Part shown: positions 1 to 5,608 of the stretch, piece after piece
How positions within the stretch are numbered: position 1 is the first letter of the stretch
Layout: each line of letters starts with the position of its first letter
Notes under the pieces: generated by a model
What the model was told of the DNA's origin: nothing
Databases searched by the model: none
What the model saw: the letters and a program-made list of their open reading frames with translations, nothing else
Made by a program: the position numbers and the translations under genes
Origin: an uncultured Bacteroides sp.
GTDB lineage: Bacteria; Bacteroidota; Bacteroidia; Bacteroidales; Bacteroidaceae
DNA length: 6,935 nucleotides
Assembly: GCA_900557355.1 (NCBI GenBank)
Contig: USSR01000371.1
Span: 1-6,935, forward strand
Direction of reading: 5' to 3'

Positions 1-1379
1 TACTGAAGGTCGAGGTTTACGACATTCTGGCGTTGAACAGTATAACCGTGCTGGTAGATAAGACCGAGACCATCGGAGCCAACCGCGCCAACAAGGTCAG
101 GGTCGGAAACAATGCGATGTCCCTCACTGTCAAGACCGTAGCCTGACATTGGCGTACCATTGTTGAGAAGACCTTCCACGCCAAAGACACCCGACTGACC
201 GTTATACTCACCATTACCGATAGAGTTACGTCTGCCGATGCGGCCACCGATACCGATGGAAAGCGTGCTCAGCTTAGAGAAATCCACATCGAGGTTGGCG
301 CGGAAGTTGTAACGGCGGTATTTGAAGTTTGCGTCATCGCCTTGGTCGAAGGTTTTGAAAAGGCCGTCCTGATTGAGCATGCCGACGGAAACGAAATAGC
401 GGGCACGTTCAGTACCACCCGACACATTAATATTATATTGTTCCTGCCATGCGTGGTCATTCATCAAGTACTTGAACCAGTTGGTGCTTGGATAAACGGT
501 AGGCATATCCATATCCTTCCAGTGCTGTATAGCTTCCTTCGAGAACTTCCATCCGTCCTCGGCTACTCCTTCCACTTCCTGAGCATGATTGTAAGCCGTT
601 GCATACTCGTAGGAGTTTGCCGGCTCAAGGAATTTGGAAATCTGCTGAAGACCTACTGAAGTGGTCAGTGTGATGGCAGGCTTGCCTACCTCGCCGCGAC
701 GTGTTGTAACGAGAATAACGCCGTTGGCACCACGCACGCCGAAGACTGCCGTAGCGGAAGCGTCCTTAAGAATAGAAATGTCCTGCACCTCGTTCGGGTC
801 TATCTGGCTGAACTCACGCTCTACACCATCGACAAGCACAAGAGGTTCGGCGCTGTTGAACGAACCGATACCACGGATGCGGATAACAGGGTCGTCGGCA
901 CCGGGAACGCCGGTATACTGCACCGACTGGAGTCCCGGAAGCTTACCCGAAAGGGTATTGCCAAGCGATGCGGCCGGCGATTTGAGAAGTTCCTTACCTC
1001 CTACGTTGGAGACAGAACCCGTCAGCGTCACTTTACGCTGCTGGCCATAGCCGATGACAACCACTTCATCAAGCAGTTCATCATCCGATTCCATGACAAC
1101 ATTAAGAGAAGCTGATGTCACCTTTACTTCTTTCGACTTGTAGCCGACATACGAAAACACCAAGGTTGAACCCTTGGGAACTCCCGACAAAACATAGTTG
1201 CCACCGCTATCCGTTATCGTGCCTTTCGACTTGTCTTTAGTCTGCACGGTAGCCCCGATAAGTGGCTCGTTCTGCTCGTCAGTAACACAACCTTGCACTT
1301 TTAAAAGATTTTGTGCGAAGGACACTCCCGGTAGCAACAAAGCCAACAAAAGGAGATGTAATCTGCATAACTTTCCCAT
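1..1379 (-). CDS. SusC/RagA-family TonB-dependent outer-membrane receptor, N-terminal part (runs off left edge)
   Basis: Outer-membrane transporter that imports oligosaccharides into the periplasm with TonB-ExbBD energy, normally capped by a SusD lipoprotein. The frame is open from the ATG at 1379 to base 1, giving 459 complete codons; SusC proteins are usually about 1000 residues, so most of the barrel is missing. Residues 1-22 form a Sec signal (Leu-rich core, likely cleavage SFA|QN). Residues 27-100 match the carboxypeptidase-regulatory-like domain (GCVTDEQNEPLIGATV, FSYVGYKSKEV). LLDEVVVIGYG at 102-112 is the SusC/RagA signature, and the plug follows with VIRIRG at 165-170 and ILKDASATAVFGVRGANGV. 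No STN domain precedes these, so control by an ECF sigma/anti-sigma pair is not expected. An in-frame ATG at 1385 (giving M-L-M-G-K) is an alternative start. I see no frameshift. Family assignment is firm; substrate is unknown. Confidence 0.96.
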   Translation of the reverse strand, partial: MGKLCRLHLLLLALLLPGVSFAQNLLKVQGCVTDEQNEPLIGATVQTKDKSKGTITDSGGNYVLSGVPKGSTLVFSYVGYKSKEVKVTSASLNVVMESDDELLDEVVVIGYGQQRKVTLTGSVSNVGGKELLKSPAASLGNTLSGKLPGLQSVQYTGVPGADDPVIRIRGIGSFNSAEPLVLVDGVEREFSQIDPNEVQDISILKDASATAVFGVRGANGVILVTTRRGEVGKPAITLTTSVGLQQISKFLEPANSYEYATAYNHAQEVEGVAEDGWKFSKEAIQHWKDMDMPTVYPSTNWFKYLMNDHAWQEQYNINVSGGTERARYFVSVGMLNQDGLFKTFDQGDDANFKYRRYNFRANLDVDFSKLSTLSIGIGGRIGRRNSIGNGEYNGQSGVFGVEGLLNNGTPMSGYGLDSEGHRIVSDPDLVGAVGSDGLGLIYQHGYTVQRQNVVNLDLQ

Positions 1380-1427
1380 TAGCATTAGAATTAGAATTAG
1401 AATTAAATAAAATCATTAGTGTTAGAA
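1379..1427 (-). repeat. TTCTAA-type hexamer repeats forming the leader of the susC-like gene
   Basis: On the plus strand the hexamers TTAGCA, TTAGAA, TTAGAA, TTAGAA and the degenerate TTAAAT run from 1379 to 1408. After a 7-nt gap, TTAGTG and TTAGAA follow at 1416-1427. In the transcript this is a run of TTCTAA units ending in the start codon, and the last units (TAATGC, TAATGG) themselves create the two in-frame ATGs at 1385 and 1379. An in-frame TGA at 1413-1415 bars any longer start. There is no Shine-Dalgarno sequence, which is normal for AT-rich Bacteroidetes leaders. Short tandem repeats of this kind can change copy number by slippage; whether they do here is inference. Confidence 0.75.
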
Positions 1428-1433
1428 CTTCTG

Positions 1434-1441
1434 CAAATGTA
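1434..1441 (-). promoter_or_regulatory. Candidate -7 promoter box (TACATTTG) for the susC-like gene
   Basis: On the minus strand TACATTTG matches the Bacteroides primary-sigma -7 consensus TAnnTTTG exactly and lies about 48 nt before the nearer ATG at 1385. The predicted transcript start falls near 1427-1430, at the edge of the hexamer repeats. I find no good TTTG at the usual -33 spacing; the nearest similar element is TTGG at 1455-1458, too close at 13 nt. The promoter may therefore depend on an activator. Confidence 0.45.
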
Positions 1442-1482
1442 TTAATGAATCTTTCCAATAGCGGGTAAAAAATAACATTTGA

Positions 1483-1542
1483 GGTTTAAAATACGACATA
1501 ACATCGCATAAGTTTAAAAACTATCAAGAAGGTTTAAAATAC
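1483..1542. repeat. Spaced direct repeats upstream of the susC-like gene, possible regulator sites
   Basis: GGTTTAAAATAC occurs exactly at 1483-1494 and 1531-1542, and a weaker copy of the core (AGTTTAAAAACT) lies at 1511-1522. Core starts are 28 and 20 bp apart. The array is about 45-100 bp upstream of the candidate -7 box, a position suitable for an activator. Hybrid two-component regulators and SusR-like proteins commonly control PULs, and the lack of an STN domain in the receptor fits this. No regulator gene is in the window, so the role is inference. Confidence 0.4.
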
Positions 1543-1570
1543 ATCATACCCCCCAGAAAGCATACTGCCT

Positions 1571-1606
1571 AAAAAAAGAGAGTCCATCTAACTTCTTAGT
1601 TGGAAG
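1571..1606 (-). terminator. Weak candidate terminator downstream of the GH18 lipoprotein gene
   Basis: A 9-position stem pairs 1585-1593 with 1598-1606 (loop TCTT on the plus strand), with one mismatch and one G-T pair. On the minus strand seven T follow at 1577-1571, but seven nucleotides separate stem and T-run, which is long for an intrinsic terminator. It lies about 77 bp after the GH18 stop codon. It could end or weaken transcription from the GH3-GH18 unit before the susC-like gene. Evidence is modest. Confidence 0.3.
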
Positions 1607-1682
1607 ACAGTCCCGTTTTTCTACCAGAAAGCACCATTCCTATATTAAAGCAATCTACTGATATATATAGCTTATATAGTTG

Positions 1683-2762
1683 TCAGTTAGATTTAACAAA
1701 AAGTTTATTAGCTATAGTCTTATGAAGCGTGTCGTTACTGTCATCGCCGGCATCGTCCCAGAACATGGCTCCAAGAAGTTCGTTTTCGAGAATATAATCA
1801 CATTTCAAACCTATTGAGCGAGCGTTGTCGTAGCTGAGGACAAAACGTCCATTCTTGTCGGTCACATAAGGGACCTTTGCCTCGTCGTCCCAACAGTTGG
1901 TGTACCCCGAGGGCACCTTTACATTCTTAAAATCTGTGGAGTGGTCGTAAATATCGGTTCCATGACCATAAAAAGGCATACCGAGCACAAGCATCGATGC
2001 GGGCACTCCCTTGGCACAGTGCGCCTTGACCGCCATGTCACAGTTAAACCATCCGGGGAATTTTGAAGACTGATATAGGGGAGCATTGTGCTTAGGAGGA
2101 TTCTCCATGTCGTACGCCATGATGTTGACAAAGTCAATATAGGGCATAACGCCTTCAAAATCGATGTAATCGGCAGAGCATACTGTTGCGAGCGTCAGAA
2201 GCTTGTTGCTTCCTATAGCCTGACGAATGTCGCGCATCATCAGGTTGTAGTTGCGAGTGTCGTCGGGTGACGAAGAGATACCTGCCATGTTACTCGTAGG
2301 AAATTCCCAGTCTATATCAATGCCGTCGAGACCAAACTCATCAATCACGCGCTTACAGTCGGCAGCAAAAGCGAGGCGATTGTCGGCATCTGCTGCCATC
2401 TCACTGAAGTTGCCACTGCCCCAACCTCCTATCGACAAGAGCACCTTCAAGTGGGAGGCTTGCTTCTTCAAGGCAACAACCGACCTCAGACGTTCCTCGT
2501 TGGAGATTCCGATACCACGGAATGTTCCCTGCACATACCCGAAGGCATAATTGATATGGGTAACATATTCCGGCTTCACCTCGTGATTTGACCATGATGT
2601 AACATAACCGACAACTATTTTGTCGGTAGAACCAGGAATGGGATTTGGCTCCTCTATCACTGGCTCGTCCGGAAGAGATGGAAGTTCTTTCAGCTCATCG
2701 CCCTTTGAAGAGCATGATATCATCGAAACAATCATGAGCAGTATCATTGAAAAGTTTTTCAT
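1683..2762 (-). CDS. GH18 glycoside hydrolase (chitinase/endo-N-acetylglucosaminidase type), lipoprotein
   Basis: Complete 359-residue extracytoplasmic hydrolase of beta-1,4-GlcNAc linkages, working by substrate-assisted catalysis. Residues 1-16 are a lipoprotein signal with Cys17 (SMISC) as likely lipidation site. The following SSKGDE is acidic, like Bacteroidetes surface-export signals, so cell-surface display is plausible. An acidic, Pro-rich linker at 23-46 leads to the GH18 barrel at about 49-355: SIGGWG at 110-115, DGIDIDWE at 146-153 with catalytic Glu153 and supporting Asp149 and Asp151, MAYDM at 215-219, and the closing strand Trp at 335 (GAMFWDD). All catalytic residues are present. 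It starts 40 bp after the GH3 stop, so co-transcription is likely. It is a close paralogue of the GH18 domain at 5609-6935 but lacks the ThuA-like tail. Chitinase and N-glycan endoglycosidase activities cannot be told apart here. Confidence 0.95.
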   Translation of the reverse strand: MKNFSMILLMIVSMISCSSKGDELKELPSLPDEPVIEEPNPIPGSTDKIVVGYVTSWSNHEVKPEYVTHINYAFGYVQGTFRGIGISNEERLRSVVALKKQASHLKVLLSIGGWGSGNFSEMAADADNRLAFAADCKRVIDEFGLDGIDIDWEFPTSNMAGISSSPDDTRNYNLMMRDIRQAIGSNKLLTLATVCSADYIDFEGVMPYIDFVNIMAYDMENPPKHNAPLYQSSKFPGWFNCDMAVKAHCAKGVPASMLVLGMPFYGHGTDIYDHSTDFKNVKVPSGYTNCWDDEAKVPYVTDKNGRFVLSYDNARSIGLKCDYILENELLGAMFWDDAGDDSNDTLHKTIANKLFVKSN

Positions 2763-2802
2763 AATAAAATAGTATTAGTTTATATATAAAAGAGTTATTC
2801 AA

Positions 2803-5118
2803 TTACTCCGGTTCATTAAGAGACATTGTTGGTTTCAATACGTCATTAACTTTTTTAGTAAATTCTTTAGATAACCAATAAGCTCCTATACCACGGATAT
2901 CTTCAATGGAAGCACCAAATTTTACAATATATTTTCCTTTGGCACTTACCCAACTTTGTATACTTTCGTCAAAAGAAGCCAAATCGTAGTCGGATACATT
3001 GAATATCAGTATTTCACTCTCACCAGGTTGCAATAGTTTAGTTTTAGCAAAAGCTTTCAATTCACAAGCTGGTTTTTCCAGTCCACCGGCAGGAGCGGAG
3101 ACATAGAGTTGAACGCTTTCACGCCCTGCCACTTTACCAATATTCTTTACGCGGATACTAGCTTTGAAACCTTTACCGGTAGCTTTTACAACAGAATTGT
3201 CATAAGAAAATTCCGTGTAGCTCAATCCGTAACCAAAAGGATAAGAAACCGGTCTGTTTACAGTATTAAAATAACGGTAACCGATATTGATACCTTCTTT
3301 GTGCAGAGTATAGTCTATATTTTCACGTCCGGCACTACCTCTTTGTCCTTTATATCCATTGAGTGGAAAGTTACGTGAAGAAGGATGATCCATGACAGTG
3401 ATAGGAAAAGTCATGGCCAGCTTTCCTGATGGATTTTCTTTACCCAGCAATACATCTACTACAGAGTTTCCTCCTTCCTGACCAGGCTGCCATGCCAACA
3501 GAATAGCATCGGGAAGACTTTTCCATGAAGCAGTTTCAACAACACCACCCACATTGAGCACTACAATCACCTTCTTGTCAAGGGCATGAAAAGCGTTGCA
3601 GAGGTCACTTAGCAGATTCTGTTCAACTTCACTCAGATTAAAATCTTTTTCAATCGTGCGGTCATTACCTTCTCCAGCCTGACGACCGATGGTAAGGATA
3701 GCCACATCAGCTTCCTTGGCTTGATAAACGATACAATCTTTGCTGACAGGCATTTCCAGTATATCCTTTTCTTCACCATAATAACCTTGAGATTTGCCAC
3801 GGTCGCAACGGTTCTTGGCACGTTGGTAGTCGAGGTATTTATTATATAGCTCTTCCAGATTTCCTGTGGTTTCAAATTCGGCATTATTAAGGCCTTGTTG
3901 CATATTCACAACATAAGGCTTAACGACATTACCCGAACCAGTGCCACCTGCCCAGAAGTTGTAAGAGGTACAACCGAAGAGTGCGACTTTTTTCACGTTT
4001 CTCAATGGCAATGCGCCATTATCGTTTTTGAGCAACACCATACCTTCGGCGGCCGATTGGCGAGCAAGGAGAGCGTGAGCTTTCAGATCTGGGTTATCGC
4101 TATATTTATATCCTCTGAAATGAGGGGTTTTAACAATGTAGTTCAGCATTCGTTTTACACAAATATCAATGTCTGCCACAGAAAGTTGGTTGGTCTTCAC
4201 TTTGTCGAGAAGGTCATCCACTTGCTTTTGCTCGCCCGGCTGCAGGTGGTCATTGCCGGCATGTATCTGGGCAGCAGTGTTGCGAAGCCGAATCCAGTCG
4301 CTCATTACGATACCGTCGAACCCCCATTCGTCACGTAAAACGGTGGTCAGCAGTTCGTAATTTTCCTGGGTATAAGGACCGTTCAGACGATTGTAGGAGG
4401 ACATGATGGTCCATGGGTGGCTTTCTTTCACAGCTATTTCAAAACCTTTCAGGTAGATCTCGCGCAGCGCGCGTTGGGAAACAATCTCGTTTACTTCCGT
4501 ACGATTCGTTTCCTGGCTGTTGACGGCAAAATGCTTCGGACAAGCTCCTACACCATTACTTTGGACACCGCGAATATAGGCAGCGGCAATTTTGCCAGTC
4601 AATACAGGATCTTCAGAGAAATATTCATAGTTACGACCACAAAGCGGTGAACGGTGTATGTTCATCCCCGGTGCCAACACAACATCTACGCCATATTCCA
4701 AAATCTCATTACCTATTGCCTGGCCGATGGTTTCTACCAGCCCTGTGTTCCACGAGCAGGCGAGCAGAGAACCTATGGGAAATCCTGTGGCATAATAATT
4801 CTTCTTGCTATCTGGACGCGTCACAACAACAGCACCGGCAGGACCATCGGCAAGTCCGGGGGCAGGAAAACCCAACCGGGGAATTACCTGAGTAAATCCG
4901 GAAATACTGGAATCCATCACACGAGGAGCCTTATCCAGCTTCTCATATCCTCCAAAAAGATAATCGTTACGCCCCACCAGAAGATTTACTTTTTCTTCCA
5001 AAGTCATGGAATCTACAATCTGATCAATATTATCGACTCGCAAAGTCAATGATTGGGCATTTACATGCCCGGTGCAGGAAAACAATAGCGCACCCACAAT
5101 TAAATTTCTCACTTGCAT
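2803..5118 (-). CDS. GH3 beta-glucosidase-type glycoside hydrolase, secreted
   Basis: Complete 771-residue exo-acting enzyme that removes non-reducing-end beta-linked sugars with retention. The signal peptide is 1-21 (cleavage VNA|QS); Cys15 in LLFSC makes a lipoprotein a less likely alternative. The GH3 N-terminal barrel spans about 35-330, with DGPAG at 91-95, GRNYEYFSEDP at 161-171, KHFAVN at 195-200, and nucleophile Asp274 in VMSDW. The GH3 C-terminal domain spans about 358-575, with proposed acid/base Glu483 in AGEGNDR. A fibronectin-III-like domain follows at about 655-735 after the FGYGLSYTEF motif at 628-637. This three-domain layout and the GEGxDR acid/base are those of beta-glucosidases and related enzymes, not of NagZ N-acetylglucosaminidases, which carry a KHFPGHG motif and an Asp-His dyad. 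It heads a likely two-gene unit with the GH18 gene. Exact sugar specificity is not readable. Confidence 0.95.
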   Translation of the reverse strand: MQVRNLIVGALLFSCTGHVNAQSLTLRVDNIDQIVDSMTLEEKVNLLVGRNDYLFGGYEKLDKAPRVMDSSISGFTQVIPRLGFPAPGLADGPAGAVVVTRPDSKKNYYATGFPIGSLLACSWNTGLVETIGQAIGNEILEYGVDVVLAPGMNIHRSPLCGRNYEYFSEDPVLTGKIAAAYIRGVQSNGVGACPKHFAVNSQETNRTEVNEIVSQRALREIYLKGFEIAVKESHPWTIMSSYNRLNGPYTQENYELLTTVLRDEWGFDGIVMSDWIRLRNTAAQIHAGNDHLQPGEQKQVDDLLDKVKTNQLSVADIDICVKRMLNYIVKTPHFRGYKYSDNPDLKAHALLARQSAAEGMVLLKNDNGALPLRNVKKVALFGCTSYNFWAGGTGSGNVVKPYVVNMQQGLNNAEFETTGNLEELYNKYLDYQRAKNRCDRGKSQGYYGEEKDILEMPVSKDCIVYQAKEADVAILTIGRQAGEGNDRTIEKDFNLSEVEQNLLSDLCNAFHALDKKVIVVLNVGGVVETASWKSLPDAILLAWQPGQEGGNSVVDVLLGKENPSGKLAMTFPITVMDHPSSRNFPLNGYKGQRGSAGRENIDYTLHKEGINIGYRYFNTVNRPVSYPFGYGLSYTEFSYDNSVVKATGKGFKASIRVKNIGKVAGRESVQLYVSAPAGGLEKPACELKAFAKTKLLQPGESEILIFNVSDYDLASFDESIQSWVSAKGKYIVKFGASIEDIRGIGAYWLSKEFTKKVNDVLKPTMSLNEPE

Positions 5119-5153
5119 AGCTTTTATATTAAAGTTTTTTTTGCGCTATAAAA

Positions 5154-5186
5154 GTAAAGTACAACATGTGGAGCGAGGTTGACAAT
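5154..5186 (-). promoter_or_regulatory. Weak candidate promoter for the GH3-GH18 unit
   Basis: On the minus strand ATTG (5183-5186) is followed after 21 nt by TACTTTAC (5154-5161). Spacing resembles the Bacteroides -33/-7 arrangement, but the -7 box departs from TAnnTTTG at the last two positions and the -33 from TTTG at one. It would give a leader of about 30 nt that includes an A-rich stretch before the GH3 ATG. Because the upstream fusion gene ends in a terminator, a promoter is needed between 5437 and 5118; this is the best-placed candidate I see. Confidence 0.25.
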
Positions 5187-5354
5187 TAGTCATATAAGGT
5201 ATATTATTTATCAAAAAAGTCTCTTACCAGCATCATCATACTAATAAATAGCCATTCCCCTATTCCAAATGCCTTTTGAACGGGGCATTCCTCCGACATC
5301 GAGGAGCAAGGGGCTCGGCACCGGGGAACACCCCCTTTGGCACCGAGGAGCGGC

Positions 5355-5441
5355 ATGGAGTATCTCTCTAACAAGGAATCAAAGATACCGTACAATGACT
5401 GCAAATGGTATTTGAAACGTAAATCGAAGATGAAGAAATAA
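5355..5441 (+). CDS. Possible 28-residue basic small protein (hypothetical)
   Basis: ATG at 5355 opens a 28-codon frame ending in TAA at 5439-5441, antisense to the surrounding genes. The start is preceded by GAGGAG at 5345-5350, a good purine-rich ribosome site, although Bacteroidetes seldom rely on these. The peptide is Lys/Arg-rich and ends KRKSKMKK; it has one Cys, no signal peptide and no membrane segment. A TTGACA-N17-TATTAT pattern lies at 5179-5207 upstream, and the 13-bp hairpin starts 8 nt downstream, but without a T-run on this strand. I do not recognise the protein. A chance frame within a noncoding repeat is at least as likely. Confidence 0.15.
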   Translation: MEYLSNKESKIPYNDCKWYLKRKSKMKK

Positions 5442-5487
5442 AACAAAGCTCCCGTATCGTGGCCTGACAACAAGCACGATACGGGAG
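5437..5487 (-). terminator. Intrinsic terminator of the GH18-ThuA gene
   Basis: A perfect 13-bp inverted repeat pairs 5449-5461 (CTCCCGTATCGTG) with 5475-5487 (CACGATACGGGAG) around a 13-nt loop. On the minus strand the stem is followed at once by the T-rich tail CTTTGTTTTATTT. It lies about 121 nt after the GH18-ThuA stop codon. On the plus strand no T-run follows, so it should act mainly on minus-strand transcripts. It separates the fusion gene from the GH3-GH18 unit. Confidence 0.75.
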
Positions 5488-5608
5488 ATACTAAATACCT
5501 ATTACAAACAATTACCTTAACGATAATCCGTTACCTGAAAAACTATTCTATAAAAAACAACCTGTCCATACTTTGTAAGCCTCTGTCATTTGGAAGCTCG
5601 GGCACACG

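Larger units (their letters stand above)
5119..5608. other. 490-bp intergenic region between the GH18-ThuA gene and the GH3 gene
   Basis: No confident protein gene. Reading in the direction of transcription: 5488-5608 is an AT-rich 3' untranslated stretch with only a short TAACG/CGTTA dyad. At 5437-5487 is the terminator hairpin. At 5281-5355 is a GC-rich patch with repeated CGAGGAGC (5300-5307, 5344-5351) and GGCACCG(G/A)GGA (5317-5327, 5339-5349), plus small dyads such as AATGCC/GGCATT (5268-5273 and 5284-5289). The remaining 5119-5267 is AT-rich leader or promoter sequence for GH3. An 89-codon minus-strand frame across 5204-5473 starts inside the terminator loop and shows no recognisable domain. 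Confidence 0.7.

Noticed and set aside
1..1379. Possible frameshift or pseudogene in the susC-like gene, since several shorter frames overlap it
   Set aside because: Codon-by-codon reading at several points (1-60, 421-480, 841-900, 1261-1379) stays in one open frame with conserved motifs; the gene simply runs off the window edge.
1683..2762. Possible inactive (lectin-like) GH18
   Set aside because: The full DxxDxDWE motif with Glu153 and the MAYD motif are intact, so there is no sign of lost catalysis.
3895..4338. 147-codon plus-strand frame antisense to the GH3 gene
   Set aside because: It lies wholly inside the well-supported GH3 coding sequence and has no domain features; a shadow frame. 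The same holds for the plus-strand frames at 342-659, 661-1050, 2251-2550, 4654-5052 and 5639-6442.
5179..5207. TTGACA-N17-TATTAT as a firm plus-strand promoter
   Set aside because: It matches the E. coli consensus, not the Bacteroides -33/-7 pattern, and leads only to an unsupported 28-codon ORF; kept as a low-interest finding instead of a feature.
5380..5387. TATCTTTG on the minus strand as the GH3 promoter -7 box
   Set aside because: It fits TAnnTTTG, but the upstream TTTG (5402-5405) is only 14 nt away and the leader would be about 260 nt; less convincing than the site near 5154-5186.
5204..5473. 89-codon minus-strand frame between the fusion gene and the GH3 gene
   Set aside because: It starts inside the terminator loop, crosses the GC-rich repeat patch, has no recognisable domain or ordered signal peptide, and has composition expected of translated noncoding DNA.
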